Part shown: positions 8,139-16,924 of the stretch, in pieces
Numbering within the stretch: the stretch's first letter is position 1
How the letters are laid out: each line of letters opens with the position of its first letter
NCBI RefSeq assembly: GCF_003668875.1
Contig: NZ_RAWM01000029.1
Location: forward strand, 1 to 64,000
Direction of reading: 5' to 3'
DNA length: 64,000 bases
Source of the DNA: Corallococcus interemptor
Lineage (GTDB): Bacteria; Myxococcota; Myxococcia; Myxococcales; Myxococcaceae
Position numbers and translations under genes: made by a program
Notes under the pieces: model-generated
What the model saw: the letters and a program-made list of their open reading frames with translations, nothing else
Told to the model about the DNA's origin: nothing
Databases searched by the model: none

Positions 8139-8885
8139 GATCGCGAAGATGAGCGTCACCTTCGCCTGCACCGTCTGCTCCTCCGGCTGGATGGGCGTCA
8201 TGGGCGCGGCGCGCGACTCCGCCATGTCCATGGCGAAGGTGGCCGGGTACAGGCGCGGCGCTTCCGTCACCGTGCTCGCGTCCAGCACCGAACCCAGCTT
8301 CACGTTCAGCGACGCGGCCAGCACGTCCGCGGACTTGCGCGCCCGCGCCACCGCTTGCCGCAGCGCCTCGCCCTGCACCGCGTCCTGCCGGCTCAGCCCG
8401 AAGCGCACCGAGTCCACCCGGTTCGCTCCCGCCGCCAGCGCCTTGTCCAACAGGCTCCCCACCTTGGACAGGTCCGTCACGTGGACGCTCACCAGGTTGC
8501 TCACCCGGTAGCCCTTGAGCTTGGGCTCACCGCCCTGCGGCGGCGCCGGCGTGTACTCCGGATAGACGTTGTAGTTGCGCGTCTGCAGGTCCCGCTTCGC
8601 GATGCCCGCACCGGTGAGCGCCGCGAGCACCTTCTCCATCCGCTTCGCGTTCTCCTCACCCGCCGCCTTCGCGTTCGCGGCGGACGTCTCCACCGCCACG
8701 TCGATGAAGGCCTCGTCCGGCTGCGCCTTCACCTCGCCCGTGCCCTCCACGCGCAACGTGCGCACCTGCGGATCCACGGGCGGCCGGGGCTGCGGTGAGC
8801 CGGACGGCGGAACCTGCGTCTGCGCCGCGGCCGTGAAGCCCGCCAGCACCACCAACGTCGTCAACATCCTGCGAACAGCGGACAT
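8133..8885 (-). CDS. SIMPL (DUF541) domain periplasmic protein
   Basis: Protein of 250 aa with a signal peptide (about 1-21, AAA-Q cleavage) and a SIMPL/DUF541 domain. The VEGTGEVKAQPDEA block (about 46-60), the LQTRNYNVYPEY strand and a C-terminal VQAKVTLIFAIQ are characteristic. SIMPL proteins are periplasmic or envelope proteins of mostly unsettled role, including oxidative-stress protection in some bacteria. It stands alone, 130 nt from the next gene on the same strand. Confidence 0.88.
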   Translation of the reverse strand: MSAVRRMLTTLVVLAGFTAAAQTQVPPSGSPQPRPPVDPQVRTLRVEGTGEVKAQPDEAFIDVAVETSAANAKAAGEENAKRMEKVLAALTGAGIAKRDLQTRNYNVYPEYTPAPPQGGEPKLKGYRVSNLVSVHVTDLSKVGSLLDKALAAGANRVDSVRFGLSRQDAVQGEALRQAVARARKSADVLAASLNVKLGSVLDASTVTEAPRLYPATFAMDMAESRAAPMTPIQPEEQTVQAKVTLIFAIQ

Positions 8886-9015
8886 GGCGCCTCCTTCCCA
8901 AAGGCTGAGGAAAAGACCTTCGCGCTTCCCGCGCGAAAGCCTCCCATGTCCCTCAGGACGCCCCGGCCCCGGTGGACATTCACCAGGCCCGGGACGTCTG
9001 GCGCCGGACGCTCGG

Positions 9016-9660
9016 CTAGTGCAGCGAGTCCCCCGCCGAATCCATGGACATGAGGGACTCCAGCGGCTTCTTCAGCGGACGCGGCGCGGACTTGCGCACC
9101 TGGGTCACCGCCTTGCGGCGCGCGGTGCGCAGCGCGTCCCGCCCCATGTCCATCATCGCCGCCACCGCGCCCGTCAGCAGGTTGCCCGGCGGCGTGTCCG
9201 GCGCGGCCGGGTGCGGGTGCGTGGGCGCGGCCTTCTTCGCCAGCTCCAGCGACTCACCCACCTGCCGCAGCTCCTGCGGCTTGAAGGCCTTCTTCACCTC
9301 CGGGAAGAGGTACTGCTCCTCCTCCAGGACGTGCGCGCGCACGTTCTCCATCAGCACGTGCACCTTCGCGTCGAAGCGCTCGGACTCCGCGGGCAGCGTG
9401 TCCAGCTCCGACAGCACCCACTTCACCACGTGGTGCTCCTCCAGCGAGCGCAGCACGTCCGGGGACAGGTCCTCCGAGCGCGCGCGCACGGCCGGGTAGA
9501 AGACCTGCTCCTCGATGGCGGCGTGGATGGACAGCTCGCGCACCATCTCGTCCACCAGCTTGCGCTTGTGCGCCAGCGCGTGGTCGCCCGCCTTCTCGAA
9601 CTTGCGGAACAGCTGCTCCACCGTCTTGTGGTCCGCCTTCAGCAACGTGATGGCATCCAT
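9016..9660 (-). CDS. Hemerythrin-like domain protein with basic tail
   Basis: Protein of 214 aa. The N-terminal 130 residues form a hemerythrin-like four-helix bundle with likely di-iron ligands H11 (KADHKT), H46/E50 (HAAIEEQ), H76 or H77 (EEHHVVK) and H110/E114 (HVLEEEQ). The C-terminal 80 residues are unrelated: Pro-rich, then strongly basic (RKAVTQVRK, RPLKKP). The family binds O2, NO or iron. ATG 9660 has GGGAG upstream; longer frames lack support. It is divergent from a flavin/iron-sulfur reductase gene, so a redox-stress link is possible but not shown. Confidence 0.85.
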   Translation of the reverse strand: MDAITLLKADHKTVEQLFRKFEKAGDHALAHKRKLVDEMVRELSIHAAIEEQVFYPAVRARSEDLSPDVLRSLEEHHVVKWVLSELDTLPAESERFDAKVHVLMENVRAHVLEEEQYLFPEVKKAFKPQELRQVGESLELAKKAAPTHPHPAAPDTPPGNLLTGAVAAMMDMGRDALRTARRKAVTQVRKSAPRPLKKPLESLMSMDSAGDSLH

Positions 9661-9967
9661 GGGCCGTCTCCCTTCGCGTCGAATCGGGGGGCCGCGCCTC
9701 CCCCTTCGCCATGACGCCCGGGTCCCGAAGTGGCCCTGGCGCAGCGCGGCACGGAGTGAAGGGTGGGGATGGATTCCCGGCCGTGCCCACCCCCGCCGCC
9801 CTGGCCGCCAAGTCCGGACGGAGGGCAGCCGGGCGACAGGCGCCTGGTGTCCGGAACCGGTCGAAAAACCACACCGGGCCCCACTCCCCGGACGGCGCGG
9901 GCGTGCACACCGTGCGCGGCCAGATCGGTCTCGCGCGGGCGGCGGGCAAGGGAACAGGGGCAATACC
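9661..9967. promoter_or_regulatory. Divergent promoter region, hemerythrin / reductase
   Basis: A 307-nt gap between two genes transcribed away from each other, so it must hold both promoters. It is uniformly GC-rich apart from the short patch CGAAAAACCACACC (about 9862-9875). I see no operator repeat or sigma-54 element I could defend. Confidence 0.4.
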
Positions 9968-10939
9968 GTGACGACGAACACGCTCAAGCTGCGGGTGGCG
10001 CGCATCGCCCGTGAGGCGGAAGGCATCCAGTCCTACGAGCTGGTCTCCCAGGACGGAAGCGCCCTCCCTGAGTTCGAGGCCGGCGCCCACCTGGACGTGC
10101 AGGTGCCGGGTCTGAACGGCATGCGCCAGTACTCGCTCTGCAACGACCCGGGCGAGACGCACCGCTACGTCATCGCCGTGCAGCGCGACGTGAACGGCCG
10201 CGGCGGTTCCCGGGCGATGCACGACCACGTCCACGAGGGCGACGTCCTCACCGTGAGCGAGCCCGTCAACGACTTCCCCCTCCTGTATGGCCGCAGCTAC
10301 GTGCTCATCGCGGGCGGCATCGGCATCACGCCGCTCCTGGCCATGGCGCGCGTGCTGGAGCGCACCGGCGCGGAGTGGGTGCTGCACTACTGCGCGCGCG
10401 ACGCGGACCGCACCGCCTTCCAGGAGCTGCTGTCCACGCCGTCCTTCGCGGGCCGCGTGCACATCCACCACGACGGGGGGGACCCCTCGAAGGGGCTGGA
10501 CGTGCGGTCGCTGCTGGCCACGCGCGGCCCGGGGACGCGGCTGTACTGCTGCGGCCCGGCGGGCCTGATGAAGGCCGTGCGGGAGGCGGCCACGCTGAAC
10601 AAGTGGCCCTGGGAGAAGGTGCACTTCGAGGCCTTCACCGCGGAGGGCACGTCCGCCACCCACGCGACGCCGGAGGAGGACTTCGAGGTGACGCTCAAGA
10701 GCACCGGCCAGGTGCTGCGCGTGCCGGCCGGCAAGAGCGTGCTCAACGTGCTGCGCACCCACGGCGTGAAGGTGGAGAGCGACTGCGAGGCGGGCTCCTG
10801 CGGCACCTGCGTCACCCGCGTGTGCGAGGGAACACCCGACCACCGGGACACGTTCTTCCAGCAGGAGGCCGCCGGAGACGCGCGGATGCTGGTCTGCGTG
10901 TCGCGCGCCCGGTCCAAGCGGCTGGTGCTGGACCTGTAG
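9968..10939 (+). CDS. PDR/VanB-type oxidoreductase (flavin, NAD, 2Fe-2S)
   Basis: Protein of 323 aa with three modules of the phthalate dioxygenase reductase family. There is a flavin-binding barrel with RQYSLC (53-58), an NAD(P) domain with GGIGITP (116-122) and CCGPAG (194-199), and a C-terminal plant-type ferredoxin with cluster Cys at 273, 278, 281 and 310 (CX4CX2CX28C). It would pass electrons from NAD(P)H to an oxygenase or other acceptor; no oxygenase gene lies nearby. GTG 9968 was chosen because family homology begins directly after it and a purine-rich AGGGGC precedes it. Confidence 0.88.
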   Translation: MTTNTLKLRVARIAREAEGIQSYELVSQDGSALPEFEAGAHLDVQVPGLNGMRQYSLCNDPGETHRYVIAVQRDVNGRGGSRAMHDHVHEGDVLTVSEPVNDFPLLYGRSYVLIAGGIGITPLLAMARVLERTGAEWVLHYCARDADRTAFQELLSTPSFAGRVHIHHDGGDPSKGLDVRSLLATRGPGTRLYCCGPAGLMKAVREAATLNKWPWEKVHFEAFTAEGTSATHATPEEDFEVTLKSTGQVLRVPAGKSVLNVLRTHGVKVESDCEAGSCGTCVTRVCEGTPDHRDTFFQQEAAGDARMLVCVSRARSKRLVLDL

Positions 10940-11031
10940 CCGGATTCCCCGTCCCGGTGGGCGCTTTTGGAGCGCGCCTGTGGACGGCGGGCCGCCTATG
11001 CTCGCGCGCCGCTCGACCACGAGAGAGGCTG

Positions 11032-11709
11032 ATGAGCGACGGGACGTTGTTCTCCATGGACACACCGCCCACCGAGGCCCGGTTCCAGAACCGGCTCTGG
11101 GTGGCGGATGCGTTGGACCTCACGGGCGCGGCGCTCGTGGGTTGGGGCGCGGTGCGCGCGGCGGAGTGGGTGTCCACGGCCGGGCTGCTGGGGTTCGCCA
11201 TGGGGGTCGCCTGGGTGGTGCTGTCCTGCGTGGGAGGCCTCACGGGGCTCACCCCGGGCCGTCACGCCCTGGGCCTCAAGCTGGAGCGGGCGGAAGGCAG
11301 GGTGCCGGGCCTGGGCGCGGGGCTGTTGCGCGCGCTCACCGCGCCGGTGGAGCTGCTGCTCCAGGTGGTGCTGCAGCGCCGGCCGCTGGATGCGCAGCTG
11401 GGCGTGCACGCGGCCCTGATTCCGGGCGGCCTTCGCGGCTGGGCGCGGAAGCTGGCGCTGCCGCTCGTGGGGTGGGCGCTGCTGGCGGGCGCGGTGTGGA
11501 GCATCGTCACGCCCACGCGCGAGGAGATGATTCAGTACCTGGACCGCACGCTGACCGGGTGGCACTGCTGCCACGGCACGCGCGAGGTCACCTGGCAGTG
11601 CCGCACGTCCCTGTCCCGCGCCGTGCGCAACGCGAACGGCGGCGACACGGAGGTCTCGGAGTTCCTGCGCAACGAGTGCCCCGTGGCCGCCTCGCGGCTT
11701 ACGCCCTGA
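11032..11709 (+). CDS. RDD-like integral membrane protein
   Basis: Protein of 225 aa with three to four hydrophobic segments (about 24-42, 46-66, 95-115, 143-163) and the RDD-family landmark TPGRHALGLKL following the second helix. The C-terminal 60 residues are hydrophilic with five Cys, likely exposed outside the membrane. RDD proteins are poorly understood; some are Na+/H+ antiporters. Start ATG 11032 is preceded by GAGAGG. It converges with the kinase gene, with 3 nt between the stops. Confidence 0.65.
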   Translation: MSDGTLFSMDTPPTEARFQNRLWVADALDLTGAALVGWGAVRAAEWVSTAGLLGFAMGVAWVVLSCVGGLTGLTPGRHALGLKLERAEGRVPGLGAGLLRALTAPVELLLQVVLQRRPLDAQLGVHAALIPGGLRGWARKLALPLVGWALLAGAVWSIVTPTREEMIQYLDRTLTGWHCCHGTREVTWQCRTSLSRAVRNANGGDTEVSEFLRNECPVAASRLTP

Positions 11710-11712
11710 CGT

Positions 11713-14052
11713 TCAGCGCTTGCGCAGGGCGAAGGTGTCCTCGCCCTCGTCGCAGCTCACCCACACGGCCTTGTCCGGCACGGCGGGCGCCTTGTTGTTC
11801 ACCCTGAAGTATTTGGGCACCTCCACCGGGACCTTGTGCGTCTGGTAGGGCTCCAGCCGCGCCATCCGCGCCTCCTTCCGTCCGTTCAGGACGATGGCGC
11901 AGTTGTGCCAGGCCCGGGTGTCGGAGCTGATCACGTAGAGGGTGCTGTTGAAGCCGGTCCCCAGGATTCCGTCGATCTCCGCCTCTCCCAGCAGGCGCGA
12001 GCGCTCCACGGGCTTCGGCTCGGGCGCGGGCGGCGCGGCCTGCGGGGCCTCGGCCACGGGCGTGGGCAGCTTGGGCCCCGTGGGACGCGCGGTCATCAGC
12101 ACGAAGCGCGGCTCCTTCGCCGCGTCCGCCTCCGCGTCCAGCCGCAGGGTCATGCGCTCGCGGCTCGGGTGGACGGTCAGCACGGTCGCCGTCCCCAGCA
12201 CCGGGCGCTTGCGGGTCCCCTTCTGCGGCGGTCCCACCACCTGGAACACCGTGCCCGCGTTGATGCCCGAGGGCACCGTCACGTTCACCACGCGCTGACC
12301 GGCGCCCGTGTCGCCGATCTTCGCCACGGGCAGGTGCGCGGGCACCATCTCCACCTGGGGTGTCGCGGGCTTCTTCGGCCCCGGGACGACCGGCTTCGCC
12401 ACCGGCGCGGGCTTCACCTCCGGCTCTTCCACGCCCGCCACCATGCCCGCGTCCACCGCGGCGGCCTCGGGCGGGGGCTCCACGGGCGGCGTCACCGCGG
12501 GGGGCGGCTCCTCCACCTTCGGAGGGGGCGCGGCGGTCACCACCGGCTCGGACGGCGGGAGCGTCTGGGGGACCACGACGGGCTGCTCGGACGCGTGCGG
12601 GCGCAGCACGTAGGCGGTGATGCCCACGGAGGCGCCCACCAGGAGCAGCGCCGCCACGGCGATCCGCGCCACCGGACGGCGGGACTCGGGCTGCACCGCC
12701 GGCACTTGTCCGGAAGCCCCCGCCACCACGGCGCCCTGGGGCGTCGCGGGCGACAGGTGCACCGCCGTGGCGCCCAGCGCGGCCGCGTCCACTTCGTCGG
12801 TGCTGCGCGCCACGCCGCCGGATCCTGACGTGGACCTGGCCACGCCACCGGAGCCCGAACCCGAGCCCGAGGGATGGGACACGAACGTGCCCCCCGGCCC
12901 CAGCGCCGCGCCGTCCACGTCGATGCGCCCGGTGTTCGGCCTGTTACCGGCCGGCGCCTCCGGGAGGGCCGCCGCGACGGGCGCCTCGTTGCTCCCGGAG
13001 CCGGTTCCGGGGCCTCCATACAACCCCGTGCCCGAACCGCCGCTCCGGGGCGCGGGCGACGGCGTGCGCCGCTCCCCGTGCACGCTGGACGTCAGCTTGC
13101 GCTGCTCGGCGAAGGCCTCCGGGCAGATGGCGCGGACGAACTCGCCCACCTCCTCCGCGCCCATGGGATTGCCCGAGCGCAAGAGCTCCGCGTTGAGCGC
13201 CCGCGCGAACTCATCCGCCCGCGCGTACCGGTCCGCCGGCGAAGGCGCCAGCGCGCGGCGCAGCACCGCCTCCAGCGACGGCTCCACGTCCGGACGGAAG
13301 TCCGTCAGCGGCGGCACCACCGGGTGCGACATGGCCGCCATCATCTCGCCCACGGTGCCGTGGGGAACCAGCCCACGGCCCGCCAGCATCTCCCACACCA
13401 CCACCGCGCAGGAGTAGATGTCGCTGCGGTGATCCAGCGGCTCCGCGCGGACCTGCTCCGGCGACATGTAGCCCAGCTTCCCCATCACCGTGGACGGCAG
13501 CGTGTACTTGCTGCGCGCGGTGGACTTCGCGAGGCCGAAGTCGATGACCTTCACCTCGCCCTCGTACGACACCATCACGTTGTGCGGGGACACGTCGCGG
13601 TGGACGATGCCCAGGGGCTCGCCGTCCGTGCCCGTCTTGCGGTGCGCGTAGCCCAGCCCCTCCGCCATGCGCTGGCCGATGTAGAGCGCCACCGGCGTGG
13701 GCACCGCCCGGCCCTGCACCCGGGCCTGCTCCAGCAGGTAGCCCAGGTCCACGCCCGCCACGTACTCCAGCGCCATGTAGTAGGTGCCGTCCGCCTCGCC
13801 CATGTCGTACACCTGGGCGATGGAGGAGTGGACCAGGTGCACCAGCACCTTGGCCTCGTGGTGGAACCGGTCCAGGAACTGCCGGTCCTTCACCAGCCCC
13901 GGCAGGATGGTCTTCACGATGCAGGGCTTTTCGAAGCCCGCCGCCCCGGACAGCTTCGCCAGGTACACCTCTCCCATGCCGCCCTGGCCCAGGAGGTGGA
14001 CGAGCTCATAGCGCCCGAAGAAACGGGGGGACTCTGTGGGTGCGGTGCTCAT
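11713..14052 (-). CDS. Ser/Thr protein kinase with transmembrane segment and outer domain
   Basis: Protein of 779 aa. Kinase domain at about 14-285: GQGGMGEV (22-29), Lys47, HRDVSPHN (151-158), DFGLAK (171-176), GYMSPEQ (194-200), all catalytic residues present; HRDVSPHN is usual in myxobacterial PknB-type kinases. A low-complexity Gly/Ser/Pro linker (about 340-460) precedes a single transmembrane helix near 460-482. The remaining 300 residues, Pro/Val-rich then beta-rich, should face the periplasm. ATG 14052 was chosen; the frame is open further upstream, but that part is not kinase-like. A 14-bp palindrome sits 6 nt before the start. Confidence 0.9.
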   Translation of the reverse strand: MSTAPTESPRFFGRYELVHLLGQGGMGEVYLAKLSGAAGFEKPCIVKTILPGLVKDRQFLDRFHHEAKVLVHLVHSSIAQVYDMGEADGTYYMALEYVAGVDLGYLLEQARVQGRAVPTPVALYIGQRMAEGLGYAHRKTGTDGEPLGIVHRDVSPHNVMVSYEGEVKVIDFGLAKSTARSKYTLPSTVMGKLGYMSPEQVRAEPLDHRSDIYSCAVVVWEMLAGRGLVPHGTVGEMMAAMSHPVVPPLTDFRPDVEPSLEAVLRRALAPSPADRYARADEFARALNAELLRSGNPMGAEEVGEFVRAICPEAFAEQRKLTSSVHGERRTPSPAPRSGGSGTGLYGGPGTGSGSNEAPVAAALPEAPAGNRPNTGRIDVDGAALGPGGTFVSHPSGSGSGSGGVARSTSGSGGVARSTDEVDAAALGATAVHLSPATPQGAVVAGASGQVPAVQPESRRPVARIAVAALLLVGASVGITAYVLRPHASEQPVVVPQTLPPSEPVVTAAPPPKVEEPPPAVTPPVEPPPEAAAVDAGMVAGVEEPEVKPAPVAKPVVPGPKKPATPQVEMVPAHLPVAKIGDTGAGQRVVNVTVPSGINAGTVFQVVGPPQKGTRKRPVLGTATVLTVHPSRERMTLRLDAEADAAKEPRFVLMTARPTGPKLPTPVAEAPQAAPPAPEPKPVERSRLLGEAEIDGILGTGFNSTLYVISSDTRAWHNCAIVLNGRKEARMARLEPYQTHKVPVEVPKYFRVNNKAPAVPDKAVWVSCDEGEDTFALRKR

Positions 14053-14399
14053 GACTTGGCGCTCCGGAGCGCAGCATGGACTCCCCCATGGAATCAAGCC
14101 GCGCACCTCGCACTGCCCCTCCTTGCCAGCCCCTGACACCGCGGGCACGAAAAATGGAAAGTCCCGGAGCTGACGGAATTCCTGGAGCTGTATTCCACCC
14201 GGTAACAGGTCTGTTGTGCACCCGCGCACGTCCAGGCTGCCCCCTGGGCCCGGAGACGATGCGCGTCCACGCGGGGATGCGTTCCCTCAGGGCAGCACGC
14301 CGCTTCCTTCCCAGGTGAGGGGGGCGGGCTCCTCCTGGTCCTCCGCCCAGCGGGGGACTGCCCTCGGGAGGGGCGTCCTGCTTGGAAGGAGTCCGCGTC
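14053..14399. promoter_or_regulatory. Divergent promoter region with 14-bp palindrome at 14059-14072
   Basis: A 347-nt gap between the divergent kinase and subtilase genes. The perfect palindrome GCGCTCCGGAGCGC (14059-14072) lies 6 nt upstream of the kinase start. On the kinase message it could fold as a 5-bp stem with a CCGG loop covering the GGAG Shine-Dalgarno, or act as a DNA operator. The rest contains a lower-GC patch near 14150-14200. No RNA or small ORF is supported. Confidence 0.45.
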
Positions 14400-16154
14400 A
14401 TGAAGGCATGGGGATTCGTCGGGTTGCTGGCGCTGTCCGCGTGTGCGCCGGAGTCGTCCTCGCGCACCACCGCGCAGGGGCAGGTGTGCCCCGGTGTCGT
14501 CGCTGGGGAGATGACGGCCCGCCAGAAGCTGGATGGCCAGGAGCCCTCGCCGGTGCAGAGCGACGGGCGCGAGTCCGTCATCATCCGCTTCCGCCGGGAG
14601 GAGCGCACCCAGGCGGCGAGCGTCTCCGCGTCCGGGGCCCGCTACGCGGCCAGCACCGGCGCGAAGGTGAGCGCCATCTACCGCAACATCCCCGCGGTGG
14701 CCGCGCGCGTGACGCCCGAGGAGCGCCGCGCCCTGGAGCGCAACGCGCTGGTGGAGAGCGTGGAGGTGGACCAGGTCTGGTTCGCCCAGGGCCTGACGCC
14801 CGGGCTCTTCGCGCCGCTGTCGCGCCAGGTGACGGCCGCCAGCTTCGGGCCGCCCGACGAGTACACCGGCGGCCTGCGCCTGGTGCAGGCCCCGGAGGTG
14901 TGGGACGCGAACCACGACGGCGAGCTGGACGTGGGCGCGCCCAGCGGCGAGGGCGTGCGGGTGTGCGTCATCGACAGCGGGCTGGACATGGAGCACCCGG
15001 AGTTCCAGGGCGCGGTGGTGGCGAGCCACGACTTCGTGGACAGGGATGACGACGCCAGCGACCGCAGCGCCCACGGCCAGTGGGGCCAGGGCCACGGCAC
15101 GCACGTGGCGGGCATCATCGCGGCGCGCCTGGGCCACGGCGGTGAAACCGGCGCCCGGGGCTCGCCGGGCGGCATCGCGGGCGTGGCGCCTGGCGCGTCG
15201 CTGGTCATCGCCCGCGTGCTGGATTTGTCCGGGCAGACGCAGATGAGCGTGGTGCTCTCCGCCATGGAGTGGTGCGAGTCCCAGGGCGCGCGCGTCGTGT
15301 CGCTGTCGCTGGGCGGCGGCTCGGCCACGCGCAGCACGACGGAGTCCTTCCGCGCGCTGCTGAAGCATGGCCTGCTGGTGGTGGCGGCCGCGGGCAACCA
15401 GGGCGGCCCGGTGCTCTACCCCGCGTCCGACCCGTCCGTGCTCGCGGTGGGCGCGGTGGACGCGAACGAGCGGCGCGCGAGCTTCTCCAACGCGGGCGCG
15501 GAGCTGTCGCTGGTGGCGCCCGGCGTGGACGTGCTGTCCACCTTCCCCCGGGGGATGGGCGCCTTCGCGGAGATGTCCCTGGATGGCACGTCCCCCATCT
15601 CGCGCTCGCTGCTGTACTCGCCCACGGGCGACACCGCGGGGCGGCTGGTGGACTGCGGCCTGGGGGATTCGCTGTCGTCGTGCCTGGACGCCACGTGTGA
15701 CGGCTTCGTGGCCTACGTGCGGCCCGGCGCGGTGCCCGTGTCCCAGGCCATGACCCACGTGATGCTCCAGGGCGCGCACGCCGTCGTCTTCGGCGCCGAC
15801 GACGCCCCCGCGGGCGGCGCGGTGGACATCCTGTCGCTGCCCCGCGCGGGCCACTGGGCCCCCGCCGTCAGCGTCAACCAGGCCGCCAGCACCATGCTGC
15901 GCGAGCGGCTGGGCTCGGACGCGCGGCTGTCGCTGGTGCCCGTGGACTACACCCACGTCTCCGGCACCTCCATGGCCGCGCCCTACGTGAGCGGCGTGGC
16001 CGCGCTGCTCTGGAGCGCCCGGCCGGAGCTGACGCCCCAGCAGGTGCGCGAGGCGCTGGAGGCCTCCGCGCACGACCTGGGCACCGCCGGATGGGATCCC
16101 GTTTTCGGACACGGCGTGGTGCACGCGCGTGACGCCTTGCTGCGGCTGCAGTGA
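14400..16154 (+). CDS. Subtilisin-like (S8) serine protease lipoprotein
   Basis: Protein of 584 aa with a lipoprotein signal (LSAC, Cys15), an inhibitor-I9-like propeptide (about 55-125) and a subtilase domain. The catalytic triad is D192 (VIDSGLD), H235 (GHGTHVAG) and S524 (GTSMAAP), with oxyanion Asn333 (AAAGNQG). A PA-like domain is inserted at about 395-510, as in larger subtilases. Start ATG 14400 has AAGGAG 10 nt upstream. It is likely a cell-surface or secreted protease, fitting the predatory, protein-degrading life of myxobacteria. Monocistronic. Confidence 0.93.
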   Translation: MKAWGFVGLLALSACAPESSSRTTAQGQVCPGVVAGEMTARQKLDGQEPSPVQSDGRESVIIRFRREERTQAASVSASGARYAASTGAKVSAIYRNIPAVAARVTPEERRALERNALVESVEVDQVWFAQGLTPGLFAPLSRQVTAASFGPPDEYTGGLRLVQAPEVWDANHDGELDVGAPSGEGVRVCVIDSGLDMEHPEFQGAVVASHDFVDRDDDASDRSAHGQWGQGHGTHVAGIIAARLGHGGETGARGSPGGIAGVAPGASLVIARVLDLSGQTQMSVVLSAMEWCESQGARVVSLSLGGGSATRSTTESFRALLKHGLLVVAAAGNQGGPVLYPASDPSVLAVGAVDANERRASFSNAGAELSLVAPGVDVLSTFPRGMGAFAEMSLDGTSPISRSLLYSPTGDTAGRLVDCGLGDSLSSCLDATCDGFVAYVRPGAVPVSQAMTHVMLQGAHAVVFGADDAPAGGAVDILSLPRAGHWAPAVSVNQAASTMLRERLGSDARLSLVPVDYTHVSGTSMAAPYVSGVAALLWSARPELTPQQVREALEASAHDLGTAGWDPVFGHGVVHARDALLRLQ

Positions 16155-16366
16155 GCCGCATCCCAATTCATGGGAGCCATGAGGCGCGGCACGGACGCGG
16201 AGCATGGATGTTCGAGAAAGTGAAAATGCTCCGCGTGATGCAATCGCGAATGCACTTCTCCGTGGAATGAAAGCGCGCCGGAATTGTACGTGGCGCGCGC
16301 CAATGGCTGCCGGGACGGCGGCCAACCCGGCGCGAAAACCATTTCATTCTTGAATTGAGGATATCC
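16155..16366. promoter_or_regulatory. Upstream region of small lipoprotein with palindromes
   Basis: A locally less GC-rich spacer. It holds a perfect 12-bp palindrome, TGGCGCGCGCCA (16291-16302), and a near-palindrome, TGCAATCGCGAATGCA (16239-16254). These could be operators of the lipoprotein gene that follows; no regulator is suggested by the context. Confidence 0.35.
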
Positions 16367-16771
16367 ATGTTGCGAATTGCTGTTGCCGCCCTCGTCGTTG
16401 CCGCCACGGGTTGCGCCTCGTCGGGTGGTGCGGCGGCCGCGGGTCGCGCGGGCAACGCCACGGTCACGGGCAGCGTCGCGTACCCCGCGAGCGGTCTGTC
16501 GGGTAATCCGTGCTCGGCGGTGCGGGTGAAGGTGTCGGAGAACGACGGCGTGGCGCTGGGCTGGGGCGAGGTGAAGCAGAGCCGCAACAACCGCTGCAGC
16601 TACAACGTCGGCGGGCTGCCGGACGGCAAGGAGCTGAACGTGGAGCTGGCGGTGGACGCGGGCCTCAAGTGCGCCAACGGCGCGGCGCCCACGGTCACCC
16701 CGGGCCCCACGAAGATGACCATCGCCAAGTTCGCGGCGCCGGTGGTGAGCTTCAAGCTGGCCTGCGAGTAG
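16367..16771 (+). CDS. Small lipoprotein of unknown function
   Basis: Protein of 134 aa with a lipoprotein signal (lipobox ATGC, then ASSGG). The mature part is a small beta-rich domain with four Cys that could form two disulphides (in NPCSAV, NRCSY, LKCAN and the terminal LACE). No family recognised; the fold could be an immunoglobulin-like or carboxypeptidase-regulatory-like sandwich (TVTGSVAYPASG opening). ATG 16367 has TGAGG 6-7 nt upstream. It is followed after 36 nt by a strong stem-loop that probably ends its transcript. Confidence 0.75.
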   Translation: MLRIAVAALVVAATGCASSGGAAAAGRAGNATVTGSVAYPASGLSGNPCSAVRVKVSENDGVALGWGEVKQSRNNRCSYNVGGLPDGKELNVELAVDAGLKCANGAAPTVTPGPTKMTIAKFAAPVVSFKLACE

Positions 16772-16806
16772 CACTCCCGAAGTCCCATTGAAGAGCATCA
16801 CGCCGT

Positions 16807-16844
16807 GAAGGCCGGGGCGCGCCCAACAGGGCCCCCCGGCCTTC
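16807..16844 (+). terminator. GC-rich stem-loop, probable terminator
   Basis: A perfect 11-bp inverted repeat, GAAGGCCGGGG (16807-16817) with CCCCGGCCTTC (16834-16844), encloses a 16-nt loop 36 nt after the lipoprotein stop. There is no T-run behind it, so intrinsic termination is not certain; high-GC genomes often show such hairpins at gene ends. Confidence 0.45.
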
Positions 16845-16924
16845 GTGCGTGGACGCTCGCATGCCCGGCGGGGGAACAGGGACCATTGATTGCTGAACAC
16901 AAGGGCGCGAAGCTGGCCCGGCCC

